Shown: in pieces, positions 50,631-61,610 of the stretch
Position numbering within the stretch: the first letter of the stretch is position 1
Layout of the letters: every line of letters begins with the position of its first letter
NCBI GenBank assembly: GCA_003993805.1
Contig: RSEF01000001.1
Location: forward strand, 153,155,741 to 153,219,740
Direction: 5' to 3'
DNA length: 64,000 nucleotides
From: Himantopus leucocephalus
Lineage: Eukaryota; Chordata; Aves; Charadriiformes; Recurvirostridae
Translations under genes and position numbers: made by a program
Notes under the pieces: generated by a model
What the model was told of the DNA's origin: nothing
Database searches by the model: none
Seen by the model: only the letters and a program-made list of their open reading frames with translations

Positions 50631-51330
50631 CATAGAATCATAGAATAGTTTGGGTTGGAAGGGACCTTGAAAGGTCAGCTAGTCCAGCCCTCCCTGCAAT
50701 GAGCAGGGACATCTTCAACTAGATCAGGTTGCTCAGAGCCTCGTCCAACCTGACCTTCAATGTTTCCAGGGATGGGGCATCCACCACCTCTGGGCAACCT
50801 GTTCCAGTGTTTCACCACCCTCAGCATAAAAGATTTCTTCCTTATATCTGGTCTGAATCTTTCCTCTTTCAATTTAATGCCATTACCCTTTGTCCTATTG
50901 CAATAGGCCCTGCTAAAAAGTTTGTCCCCATCNNNNNNNNNNNNNNNNNNNNNNNNNNNNNNNNNNNNNNNNNNNNNNNNNNNNNNNNNNNNNNNNNNNN
51001 NNNNNNNNNNNNNNNNNNNNNNNNNNNNNNNNCCAGCCCATGTGCAGGACCCTGCACTTGGCCTTGTTGAACCTCGTGAAGTTCCCGTGGCCCCACTTCG
51101 CAAGCTTGTCCAGGTCCCTCTGGATGGTATCCTGTCCCTCAGGTGCGTCAGCTGCAACGCTCAGCTTGGTGTCATCTGCAGACTTGCTGAGGGCGCACTT
51201 GATGCCGCTGTCTGTGTCACTGATGAAGCTGAACAGTACTGGTCCCAATACGGACCCCTGAGGGATACCACTTGGCATTGATGTCCATCCAGACACTGAC
51301 CACTACCCTCTGGATGCGACCATCCAACTT
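50631..51330 (-). mobile_element. CR1 LINE, 5'-truncated and interrupted by an assembly gap
   Basis: On the minus strand it reads [19 protein letters not shown], then [20 protein letters not shown] and [13 protein letters not shown], all CR1 ORF2 blocks. Left of the gap come the HWNRLPRGG region and the 3' tail (CATAGAATCATAGAATAG in plus orientation). The motif usually FADD is SADD here. The 100-N gap removes the middle, so completeness of this copy cannot be judged. Confidence 0.93.
50933..51032. other. Assembly gap of 100 N
   Basis: A placeholder-size gap inside a CR1 copy. Both flanks are CR1 sequence in the same orientation and in the right order, so the true missing part may be only a few hundred bases. 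Confidence 0.95.
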
Positions 51331-52256
51331 CACTATATCTGTATTACAATTTAGAATATAAAATAGCACATAATTTACTTTGTATCTTTTGATCTGCAAA
51401 AAAAGGTTATAGTGACGTATAATACATAGCGTGTTGTACTACAGCAGAGACAAACGCTATGCCTGGCACATCCTGTTCTCACAGCATCCTCTCTGAGACA
51501 GACACTCTCATTTTGAAATCCTGGAAAGTACATACATGTTTAAGCAGTGGTTTCAGACACCTCAGCTACTGCACCTTTGTGGTTCACCAGTCAACTATTT
51601 AAAAAATACTTGGCTTTATTTACTTTTGTAGGAAACATCCATTAAAAGTGAAAGCAATAACAAAAAGTGTGCGTGAACTAATTCCCTCTAGCTAGAACAA
51701 TTTCAAGACTTACTTTTAGAAAGAACAGATATAATTTCAGACAGAAGTTTGGCCATTAGATGTAAAATTTCACTTTCAGCATACAATAAAATTAGCAGAA
51801 ATTACTGACGGAGACCAGGCCTGTCTTTGTAGGGACAGAGNTCAGGCAACCTGCAGAAGAGCTTATCACAGCATCTAACTTTGAGTACCCAAACAAGAAG
51901 CTGGGACCACACTTCCCCATTGTTCCTCTAGGAAACCATGGTTATGTTCTTTGGCATTTCATTATCTCGGATCAGTTTAGTGACTGATGCAAAAGCCTGG
52001 CGATGTGATACTTGGCACTGCAACGGTGAGGAGGAGCAGGTGGGAAGAGAACCTGGAAAAAAGGAGATGCCTTCAACCAGCATTACCCTGAGGGTGGTGA
52101 GCATGGAGCAAAACCTGCTGGTGCCCAGTGCCCCAAATCCACTCCCCTCCACCTAATGGCTGCTGCTGCCGCCCAGAGCCCCATGCAGAAAGCAGTGCCT
52201 CCAGCCTAGATTGGCTTCCAACAGTGACCACCAAACGAGCCTCCGGTTCGCTTGGT

Positions 52257-53260
52257 TAGAATCATAGAATCGTTCTGGTTGGAAAAGACCTTTAAGATCA
52301 TCGAGTCCAACTGTAAACCTAGCACTGCAAACCATGTCCTTCAGCAATACATCTACATGTCTTTTAAATACCTCCAGGGATGGTGACTCAACCACCTCCC
52401 TGGGCAGCCTGTTCCAATGCTTGACAACCCTTTTGGTAAAGAAATTTTTCTCCTAATATCCAATCTAAACCTCCCTTGGTGCAATTTGAGGCTATTTCCT
52501 CTTGTCCTATGGGTTGTAACTTGTGAGAAGAGAGCAACCGCCACCTCTATACAGCCTCCTTTCAGGTAGTTGTAGAGAGCGATAAGGTCTCCCCTCAGCC
52601 TCCTTTTCTCCAGGCTAAACAACCCCAGTTCCCTCAGCTGCTCCTCATAAGACTTGTGCTCTAGGGACCTCACCAGCTTCATTGCCCTTCTCTGGACACG
52701 CTCCAGCACCTCAAATGTCCTTCCTGTAGCAAGGGGCCCAAAACTGAACACAGTACTCAACGTGTGGCCTCACCAGTGCCAAGTACAGGGGGACTATCAC
52801 TTCCCTAGTCCTGCTGGCCACACTATTCCTGATAGGGGCCAGGATGCTATTGTCAGCCTTGGCCACCTGGGCACACTGCTGGCTCATATTCAACCGGCTG
52901 TTGGCCAACACCCCCAGGTCCTTGTCTGCTGTGCAGCTCTTCAGCCACTCTTCCCCAAGCCTGTAGCACTGCATGGGGTTGTTGTGACCCAAGTGCAGGA
53001 CCCGGCACTTGGCCTTGTTGAACCTCATACCATTGGCCTCGGCCCATCGATCCAGCCTGTCCAGATCCCTCTGTAGAGCCTTCGAGGAGATCCACACTCC
53101 CACCTAACTCGGTGTTGTCTGCAAACTTACTGAGGGTGCACCCCATCCCCGCGTCCAGGCCGTTGATAAAGATGTTCAACAAAACAGGCCCCAATACCGA
53201 GCCCTGGGGAACACCACTTGTGACTGGCTGCCAACTGCCGGTCCCACTCATTGACGGGCC
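52257..53260 (-). mobile_element. CR1 LINE, about 1 kb, next to the SLC25A6 promoter
   Basis: In plus orientation the element begins with the reversed 3' tail (AGAATCATAGAATCG at 52257). On the minus strand it reads [46 protein letters not shown] and [16 protein letters not shown]. The reverse-transcriptase motif normally FADD is FADN, and frameshifts divide the frame, so it is dead. It closely resembles the plus-strand copy at 37688-38440. Its truncated 5' end lies within about 450 bases of the SLC25A6 start codon. The exact left and right limits are judged by eye. Confidence 0.93.
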
Positions 53261-53702
53261 GGGCTCACAAACCTCTACCCCAAATCCGGTGCTCCACCGC
53301 CTCGAACTCTGCTTCGCGTCCGGCCGAAAAAAAACTCGGTGAGCAACGGCCTCGCAGAGGCCGGGCTCGGGCGGAGGCGCGGCCTTTCGCCCTTCACAGA
53401 GGCAGCCGGTGCCGGCGGCGGGCGGAGGGTGCCGGCGGGCCCGGGGCGCCCTGTGCGACGCGGCGCTGCGCCACTGGCGCCGCAGGGGCGGTGGGGGGGG
53501 GGCGGCGGGGTGTGTGCGGGGGTGGGCGGGACCGGCGCTGAGGCGAGGCCCCGCCCCCGGGGCGGTACAGCCAATGGGGCGGCGGGGGGCGGGGCCGGCG
53601 GGGCCCGCCATTTAGCTGATGCGCGGCGGCGGTCCCGCCCTTTCGGCCTGAGCGGCAGCGGCGTCTCTTCCCCCCCGGCGGCGGCTCAGGCGCGGCGCGA
53701 AC

Positions 53703-53813
53703 ATGGCGGACCAGGCCATCTCCTTCCTCAAGGACTTTCTGGCGGGCGGCGTCGCCGCCGCCATTAGCAAGACGGCGGTGGCGCCCATCGAGCGGGTCAA
53801 GCTCTTGCTCCAG
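53703..53813 (+). CDS. SLC25A6: SLC25A6 exon 1 coding part
   Basis: 37 codons from ATG to CAG|GTCAGC, leaving in phase 0. It encodes the first transmembrane helix and the first carrier motif, PIERVK. Confidence 0.97.
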
Positions 53814-56800
53814 GTCAGCGGCGCGGCGGAGAGCGGCGGGGTAGCCCGTCACCTTTCCCTCCCCTCCCGCCGCCGGCGCCCGCCGAGGCGCGGGCCGGGC
53901 GGGGAGCGGGGAGGGGGGAGAGGGAAGGAAGGGAAGGGAAAAGTGCGGGCGGGCGCTGCCCCCGCGGAACAAAGGGCGCGCGCGAGGCGGTGGCCCGGTG
54001 GGGAGGTCACGTGGGCGGCGGCGGGGAAGCCGGTTCCGCTATGCGGGGCGGGGGTGGGGGTGGGTGGGGGAGGGGCGAGGGGGCGTCTCCCGGTGTCACT
54101 TCCTCCCGTCCCGCTCCTGGCGCCGGGCGCGCAGAGGGCGGGCGGCTTGCAGCGCGCCGCCATCTTGGTGACCTTCACGTGACGGCGGGGCCGGGCAGCC
54201 CATTGGCCCGGCGGCGGGGCGGGGCGGGGCCGGGCCTGCCGGCGGCGGGCGGGGGCCCGGTGTGACACCCCGCGCACACGCGGGCGGGGCGGGGCGTGGG
54301 GCGCCCCAAGGTGACTCGCGTGACCTTGGCGGCGGTGGCGGCGGCGGGCCCGGCCGCAGGGCTGGAGGCCGCCTCTCCGCCGGTCCCCGTCGTCGTGTCG
54401 TCCGTCCCCCCGCCCACGCCCGGAGGTCCTCTCGGCGTAACGCGGCTGGCTGCGGCGGGCCCCGCCGCCCGCAGGCCCCGGCGGCGGTGTCAGTGGGGGC
54501 TCTCGGCTGTGGGGACCCCCGGCCATCACGTGCTCGTGCTTGCCCTTGTTCCTCACGAGTGGCCCTGCCTATTTCGGCAAGTGCTGAGCTCTGAAGAAGT
54601 CGGGGGGGGCAGTGTGAAGCCTTTTTCTGGTTCTTAGGGTTGTACAAGACACCCTGGATCTGTGGCTCTTTCTTCACATACACCCTCTTCTTTGGTGTAT
54701 GTGTAAACCGTAGGCTTTTGATTCTTGAGAATTAAGTCAATCCATGAGTTCTTTGGTCTTCACCAAAATGCGAATAAATGACAGTTTTACTTAGTGTTGA
54801 GATTCAGGCTGACCCGGGAGCTTTTGCCTGGAAGTTTGCTATCACAGCTGGTTTGTCTTGGCTAACAGCGGCTTAGTCTGTGCTCAACTGCCATCAAGCA
54901 TTTAAGTTTAACTTCTATAGTAGAAGCAGGCTTCCGCCCAGCTGTACTGCAGGCCCACCAAGGCAATGCTCAAAATATGTATTCTTGTTTGCAGGTGCAA
55001 CACGCAAGTAAACAAATTGCTGCTGATAAGCAGTACAAGGGTATCATCGATTGTGTAGTCCGTATTCCAAAGGAACAAGGAGTGCTGTCTTTCTGGCGAG
55101 GGAACTTGGCAAATGTCATCAGATACTTCCCAACTCAAGCTCTCAACTTTGCATTCAAGGATAAGTATAAGCAGGTGTTCTTGGGAGGTGTAGACAAGCA
55201 CACTCAATTCTGGAGGTATTTTGCTGGTAACCTGGCTTCTGGTGGTGCAGCTGGAGCCACTTCCCTCTGCTTTGTCTACCCCTTGGATTTTGCAAGAACC
55301 CGTTTGGCTGCTGATGTCGGAAAAGCTGGTGCAGACAGAGAATTCTCTGGTCTAGGGGACTGTCTAGTCAAAATTACCAAGTCTGATGGTCTGCGTGGCT
55401 TGTATCAAGGATTCAATGTCTCTGTCCAAGGCATCATCATCTATAGAGCTGCCTACTTCGGGATCTATGATACAGCAAAAGGTAAAATTTCAGAGAGGGT
55501 CTGATTAGCCACTTTTCAGAATTGTATTGTCTCTTTTTCTGTGTTCCTGGATGTTACTCTGTGTCTGTCTGTGGTAACTATAGCTTAAGTGAGTGCGGAG
55601 GTGGAAGGGGGTATCGGTGCCAACATCAGTGACACTGCAGTGTTCAAGACAAAAGTCGAGCATGTATTGATGGCAGCAGGCTACTTTAAAATACTCCTGG
55701 TTTTGTACTTGTCCGTGAAGGAGCTTTTCCTAATGCTGGTAAAGCATGTTGGTAACCATGCACAATTACAAGTTTTTTTTCTTCAGTGCATTACTGTAGT
55801 TGTATTAAAGCAATTCAAGTGTGTTTAGCAGAATGGGATTAAGTGGTGTGCTTCTACAAAGCACTTGTTTCTTAGTTTGACATTTGGGCATGGAGGTCGT
55901 TGACGCTAGTTTATAGTTTAATATAATTCACAGCGACAATGACTTATTTTAGTGACACTATTTCTCAAAAGATTAGGCAATAGTTAGATCTCTTCTCATT
56001 CCAGTCTGAAAAGAATTCTGGTGCCTAAATGTTACCTGTTTTGATTACTGTGAAGAAAATCTCGTGAATTTCCTTGATTTGCTTTTAATACTGCTTCAGC
56101 ATGTTTAAATTTTATCAAGTGTCATGGTGCAACTTCAAAGTATGGCTTTGCAACGTTTCATAATGCTTCATCCAGTAAAGTAGCTGTCACAGAGTGAGTA
56201 AACTGGAGGAGGATGTACAAGATAAAAAGCTAATTGCTTTTTTTTATTGCAGGCATGCTCCCAGATCCCAGAAATACTCATATTGTTATCAGTTGGATGA
56301 TTGCCCAGACAGTGACTGCTGTGGCTGGTGTGGTCTCCTATCCTTTTGATACAGTGCGGCGTAGAATGATGATGCAGTCAGGACGCAAAGGAGGTGGGCT
56401 GTTAATTTGTGCGGTTCTTTAAACAGCTTTAGCAAGAGGGAGGTTTTTTTTCCTAATAGTTATCCCTCAGCACTTGCAGTTCCTTGTTCCATAAATCCGA
56501 TTTAAGTTCTATTACATTTAAACGATATGAGGAAATGCAGTAGGGTCATAACTTGTGGTGTCTGTCAGTAATTACACTGAGGAACTTTTTTATATAGAAT
56601 ATGAAATAAGCAAATGGATTGCCTGTTTGCATTTACAGATTAAATGAAGACAATTAAGGAACAGTATAATTGCCAAAAAGAACACGTAACACTTTTATTT
56701 TGTGACTTAGCTATTAATAGCTAGGCAAGCAGATAAGAAGCTTTTCTATTGCCTGAACCAGTGTTTTGTTACATTCTTAAAACGTGGTATGGGACATCAC

Positions 56801-57051
56801 AAAGTAGCTAGAGAAGTGAAACAGGTCAGTTCTTAAAAACATCTTGGATGCAATTATAGGAGTTAAAACTGACTCTTTGCTCTTTTTCTACAGCTGATAT
56901 CATGTACTCTGGAACAATTGACTGCTGGCGGAAGATTGCAAGGGATGAGGGAGGAAAGGCCTTCTTCAAGGGTGCATGGTCTAATGTTCTCAGAGGCATG
57001 GGGGGTGCTTTTGTGCTTGTGCTGTACGATGAGTTCAAGAAAGTCATTTAA
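53703..57051 (+). CDS. SLC25A6: ADP/ATP translocase 3 (mitochondrial adenine nucleotide carrier)
   Basis: Four exons (111, 487, 141 and 158 coding bases) give 298 residues, the normal length for ADP/ATP carriers, and the exon sizes match the family's gene structure. The protein sits in the inner mitochondrial membrane and exchanges matrix ATP for cytosolic ADP; it is also linked to permeability-transition pores. The three-repeat carrier fold is shown by PIERVK, PLDFAR and PFDTVR, one Px(D/E)xx(K/R) motif per roughly 100-residue repeat. RRRMMM, the ADP/ATP-carrier signature, follows the third. Start context is good (A at -3, G at +4), and [16 protein letters not shown] is the expected N terminus. 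Sequence alone leaves SLC25A4/5/6 close; position beside ASMTL points to SLC25A6. Expression is probably constitutive from the CpG island. Confidence 0.96.
53814..54994 (+). other. SLC25A6 intron 1
   Basis: Phase-0 intron of 1181 bases with TGTTTGCAG acceptor. The first 750 bases lie in the CpG island and hold E-boxes, a YY1-like site and ERR-like half-sites. The rest is ordinary intron. Confidence 0.9.
54156..54183 (+). promoter_or_regulatory. Clustered YY1, ERR-type and E-box motifs in SLC25A6 intron 1
   Basis: GCCGCCATCTTG at 54157-54168 is a near-ideal YY1 site. TGACCTTCA at 54169-54177 is the reverse complement of TGAAGGTCA, fitting the ERR consensus TNAAGGTCA. TCACGTGAC at 54175-54183 is an extended CACGTG E-box. 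Further CACGTG boxes are at 54008-54013 and 54527-54532, and a second half-site TGACCTTGG is at 54321-54329. Confidence 0.5.
54995..55481 (+). CDS. SLC25A6: SLC25A6 exon 2
   Basis: 487 bases, the usual size of exon 2 in ADP/ATP carrier genes, phase 0 to phase 1. It encodes [16 protein letters not shown] through YDTAKG, including helices 2-4 and the second carrier motif PLDFAR. Donor is AAAG|GTAAAA, rather weak at +5. Confidence 0.97.
55482..56252 (+). other. SLC25A6 intron 2
   Basis: 771-base phase-1 intron with a T-rich tract and TTTATTGCAG acceptor. I saw no repeat family and no clear snoRNA boxes. Confidence 0.85.
56253..56393 (+). CDS. SLC25A6: SLC25A6 exon 3
   Basis: 141 bases, phase 1 to phase 1. 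It encodes [20 protein letters not shown] and the third carrier motif PFDTVR with the RRRMMM signature. Donor is GGAG|GTGGGC; a 141-base exon agrees with the family. Confidence 0.96.
56394..56893 (+). other. SLC25A6 intron 3
   Basis: 500-base phase-1 intron with acceptor TTTTTCTACAG. Nothing else recognised. Confidence 0.85.
56894..57051 (+). CDS. SLC25A6: SLC25A6 exon 4 coding part
   Basis: It enters in phase 1 (Ala codon split) and encodes [20 protein letters not shown] through DEFKKVI, then TAA at 57049-57051. It holds the last transmembrane helix. Confidence 0.97.
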
Positions 57052-57550
57052 GCAGCCTAACTAGAATTGGAAATCAAGTTGAGCAGATCATGTAGAATAA
57101 CTACCATTATGGACCATTGACCTTCAAGAAATTCCTGTGAGTCTTATTTATCGGAGCCAGATGATATTTGTAGATGGGGCTAGAAACTGACATTAGAGGA
57201 CTGATCCATTTCTCAGTAACATGCACAAAGACACTGAACCTGGCAATTCAGTGTGGTGATTTATTATTTTTTTTTTCCAGCAATGGGGAATGAGTGGTGT
57301 TGGTTCTGGGTCCAAAGTGGCTGGGTCCAATTTAGGCAGAAAAAATTGTTTGCCTGTGGATCAGTCTCCGGTTTCAAGTCCTATCTTCTAGGACCATAAA
57401 ATTGTATTTGAAAGTACTTGCTAACAAATCATGTTCTTTTCCACTTGTACTGAAGCACTATGTACCATTTTGCACAGCTGAACATCTAGCAATTTTGTTC
57501 TTAAATTGGGGCATTCTGCTGTAAAACAATAAACATACTTACTCTGTCTG
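57052..57550 (+). other. SLC25A6: SLC25A6 3'UTR
   Basis: About 490 bases from the stop to just past the AATAAA at 57528-57533. GT-rich sequence (CTGTCTGTGTTG) directly downstream fits a cleavage-stimulating element. Confidence 0.8.
57528..57533 (+). terminator. SLC25A6 poly(A) signal AATAAA
   Basis: Canonical hexamer 477 bases past the stop, with a GT-rich element about 15 bases downstream. Confidence 0.8.
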
Positions 57551-60500
57551 TGTTGAAATTATTACATAAAAGCTTTGGGAAAGCCTCTTTTGTCTGAAAA
57601 CTTGTTTCAGATTAGGGTTCCTCTGATACACATACACTGCACTCTGTAACAGAATAAGCTTGATTTTTTTTTTTAAGAAATAATTGAATATGAGAACTTG
57701 GGGGGTGGGGGAAGCATGGGTTATACTAGTAGAAACCACTCCCATTCTTTGTGCCTGATAGTGTATGATGGGCTGCTGCAAGTGGCTTTTTGCATGATTC
57801 TTAGCAATTGATTTGCAACTTTTCGTATGATTTAAAATGGGGTGTTTTCTGTTGTAGTGCTAGGAGAACCAAAAGTCCCAAGGACAGTCAAAAAGTAATA
57901 CTCTTGCCCTTGGTAAAACAGCTTAAAATGAAATACTTTTTTTTAATCTATATAGAAAGCAACATGGCATTCATGCAAAAACCCAGGAACCTAGTAAATG
58001 CCTTCAACTTCTGAGTAACCTGTGTATTGTATTGTATTGTTGCTGCTATTTGGAAATGCTGATTGTGCCATTCAAGATACTGTTTGGCCTGATCTGTAGC
58101 AGTGGTCAGTACCTCTGTGCAGGGTGAATTTAATCTGAAACGAGGTTCATTCTAAGAGGTGGAGTTGATGGGGTGTGTGGGAGGGAATACGTATGCTTCT
58201 GTGTAGCTGTAAAATACAGATCGAGGCAGGTCAGCCTTCAATATTAACTGTTGATGTCTAGTTCTGGGATCAGTTGGAAGACCAAAATCGCATTGAATAA
58301 TTTCTTATACTGCTCTTCGAGATAATGTAATACCTATGTGCCGTTCTTCATATGGGTACAATCTTACTTTTGTACTTTGTAATCTGCAAAGACATGGTAG
58401 GGGGTACCAGTAAAGGAAACAAAGATGTTCATCCTCCAGTCATGTTTTTAAGAACTCTCCCTATATCTTGAGAAAGAAACGGTGTGTTATTGTGTGAGTC
58501 ATTGAAGGCTGACTGAGCTGTCTTGTTCTTTTGTGTGCCTTCTGAGGTTGCTGTTCAAGATGAAGTATTTAAATTAACTACTTGGCTTTGGCTGATTATT
58601 ACCTTCCCCTCAAACATAATTTACCTTTTTCCTTGACTGTTGCAGAAGCACTGCTTTCAACATCTCTATGTGAATGTAAGTACATTTACACAGCTACTTT
58701 GTACACAGGCTAACAGCAAACTTTACGTACCTACTGCAAGTGTTTTTATCCTGTTTGGTAATGGTAGCTCTCTTGTGGTGCAGGCAGGTCATTTGATGTT
58801 GACCTTGCCAATCAACCTGCTGTTTCAGTTGTAATTATATTGATTTTGCAGGGCAGGGGTAGAGTTTGTCTATATAAAGACATAGCTTAAGTTTATTTTC
58901 CATATCAGTGGCTTGAAAGGTAGAGGTAATGGTAGAATACCTCACATAACCTCACTGGGGGTGTATCGTGGCTCTGGCTTTGTGAGGAAGAACCAAACAT
59001 GACCATTACTTGAGCAGCCCCTGAAAGGGGGAGGACATTTTCATCCCACGTCCCCTCTCCCCTCCTGAACTAGGTTTTAACCAGAAGAAACAGGAAAATA
59101 AATCAATGCAAGTGTAGGTGGGTTTTTTAAGTGGAACTGCAATTTACCTATGCTGTGCGTTCAGCATGTGCTACTTGGTGGGTTGTTTTGGTTTTTCTTT
59201 TTCTAGTATGTGGCTTCCCTTAGTCATGCAGCACCAATTTTCAATGTATGATTATGCAGTGTGGGAACATAAGAGGCAAACAATAAATGAGACTTTTAAA
59301 AAAAGCATTTGTTTTCTGCCTTATTGAAACAGTTACTTGTGAAATGCATTTATTTTGAAAAGAATTTTTAACAGGATAAGATCTGGAATTTGTATAAGAA
59401 AATGGTGGCATCTAAAGACTTTTTTTTAAAAGGCATTGAACTGTGCAAGCCTTATTCACAAAGGGAATAAATAAAATGCATTGGTGTGAGGAAATCTTGA
59501 CATTTAAAGACAAGTTATTAAATCCTAATACAGGTTTTATTTCAATTCTTACAACTGCTACACTGGATTTTTTTTTTAAGAGTTAAATAATACCTATGTG
59601 AGTTAAGTCCATATTAATATTGCAGATGTTCACATTTGCATTGGAAGTACTGAGCTCATGGAATGGCTGACTGGCAGCCCAGCATTAATAGTTACTTCCG
59701 GCAAGCATCATTTTATTTCCCATTTTCTGTTTTGCATAAAGGTTGTTGAATATACAGTGACAGTTCGGTATGCTGGTTGCAAGGTTGAAGGGCAATTTTA
59801 AACACACTCTAAATAGCTAGTTTCTGCTTCAGAAAATACTCCGGGTATATAAAAATGATAAGCTGGGAAAATTAACTACTGTGGCATTACTGAGCAGTCT
59901 GTCATCCTATAGGAAATCATTATATTCCGAGGAAAGAAGCATCATGGCAATGAAGACAGGAAATAATAACAGGTTTCTTCTGTGTTGTGGCTGAGAGGCC
60001 TCATCTCACATGGTGAAGAAAATCGCAGCAAGTTTTAAGCAACTCTTCACAGCAGGTGTTTGCAGAAAAGCTTAGCTGCCAGGCATTGCGTTTTTGAACA
60101 ATGGAAAAAGAACAAATTTTACTGTTTTTTTTTCTCCACTTTTTTCACCAGCTCCATTTTAGGTGGGTTTTTATGGGACAAATAGTTTTATAGATAGTGG
60201 TATTCAGTTCAAGTCTGTGCTTTGAAATATTCCTTAGTTGTCAAGATGATCCATGATTTTTCTTTCATGTTGGGGAATCCAAGTATGTTTTCTTTTGGGG
60301 AAAGTTAGGTCATCTCTTCAACCATAGTTATTTCCTCAGTACAACTTTTTTTTGGTAGCTTTACATACTCCGTCTAAAGAGAAAGAAAATTCTGTGACGC
60401 GCAGTAAGCTCAGAGTCACTGCTGATGATCAGAGAAACATTTCTAAATGTTAGATACACCAGTACCAAGTGCACCTTGTCTTGCTATTTTAATACATAAG

Positions 60501-60884
60501 AAATGCTTGGAAAGCAGGAGAAAACAGTTTCGGGGACTGTTAAGGATTCTTTGACTTTTAACATGTATGATCAGTGCTAGCTATTTGTCAGCTGAAGGAA
60601 AAAGAAATAAAAGTTGATTTAAATGCTAGACAACCTTAACTAGGACAAAAGAAGAAAGTTATGCAATGAGTATTGCCCAGGTTTTCCGTATGTTGAAATT
60701 AACTAGACTTACAGAGAAAACATTTTGGTTGCTATCATACAGGTTCATGTTGGTTAACCTGGACGTCTACGAGACTGGAAGTTGCTGGGTCAGGTCATAG
60801 TACTGATACAGGGCTTGGGGCTTAAAATACTGAGGGGAGATAAATTTAGTTTTTAAAAAAGCAGGAGGGATAGTACTGGAGAAA

Positions 60885-60912
60885 GGGGTGGGAGAGGGAA
60901 GGGGGCAAGGGG
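60885..60912 (+). repeat. G-quadruplex-capable purine tract
   Basis: Five G-runs (GGGG, GGG, GGG, GGGGG, GGGG) are separated by loops of one to three bases, within a purine-rich stretch that continues into a poly-A run and then a C10 run at 60930-60939. Confidence 0.65.
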
Positions 60913-61610
60913 AAAAAAAAAAGGCACGACCCCCCCCCCAAGCTTGCTGTCATATAGGGTATGTTATGGAACATCAAACCAGGATGTCTTAGCGGGGAAA
61001 TGTGTCTAGGAACTCTTGATAAGTACTGCAGGGCTTCATGGTCATGGCGTTTTGTGCTCCATGGCCGTTTTCTGAGGAAAGCAATGCATATGCGCACAGA
61101 GTGTCTCACGAGTTCTTGGAATGTATTTATTCCAGGTAAAGAGGAAAGCAAAGTATTAAAAGGTAATTCTGAGTGAAGGTGAAGAAACCATTTGGGTGAG
61201 AATGACCCAACAGTGAAGGAAGATGAGTGAAATAAAATGGACTAGAGGAATGCAAGGTGTCTGATGAGCTGAGTGGATTGGTTGGTAGGATCTTACAGCA
61301 AACAGGAAAACTGGCAGCTCTTTAACACAAGAGTTAAGGATGCAAGTGCAAACTCTGCAGAAAGGTTAGGGTTGTAAATCATGAGGTTTTTCAGTGATCT
61401 AAGGAAAAGTTGTATTGTGAAACAGGGCAAATAATGAGAAAATGTGAAAGGTCATTGACTAAATGAGGACAAAATAAGGAAATGCAAGCTTTAAAAAGGT
61501 GTGACTAAAGGACTTTACAGGTTCAAAATAGCTCATAAATGTGTTAGCACTAAATGCCAGGAAGAGTAAGTCTTGGTATCAGTGGAGGAGGAGAACTCTC
61601 CTGAGAACCT

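Larger units (their letters stand above)
49900..53290. other. Intergenic region between ASMTL and SLC25A6
   Basis: Most of it is two minus-strand CR1 copies (50631-51330, with a gap inside, and 52257-53260). The remainder, about 49.9-50.6 kb and 51.35-52.25 kb, shows no recognised gene or repeat. A single N is at 51841. The right end merges into the SLC25A6 CpG island. Confidence 0.75.
53290..54560 (+). promoter_or_regulatory. SLC25A6 CpG-island promoter and first-intron regulatory region
   Basis: An abrupt, very GC- and CpG-rich block spans the upstream region, exon 1 and most of intron 1. A CCAAT box is at 53571-53575, with several GC boxes (GGGGCGG-type) on both sides. No TATA box is evident, as usual for a housekeeping gene. 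Transcription probably starts around 53600-53670, giving a short 5'UTR. Very G-rich tracts at 53487-53530 and 54045-54083 fit G-quadruplex patterns. Confidence 0.85.

Noticed and set aside
53394..54683. Long minus-strand open frames of about 190-235 codons across the SLC25A6 promoter
   Set aside because: Stop codons are rare in CpG-island DNA. The translations are Pro/Arg/Gly/Ala-rich with no domain and lie antisense to exon 1 and intron 1.
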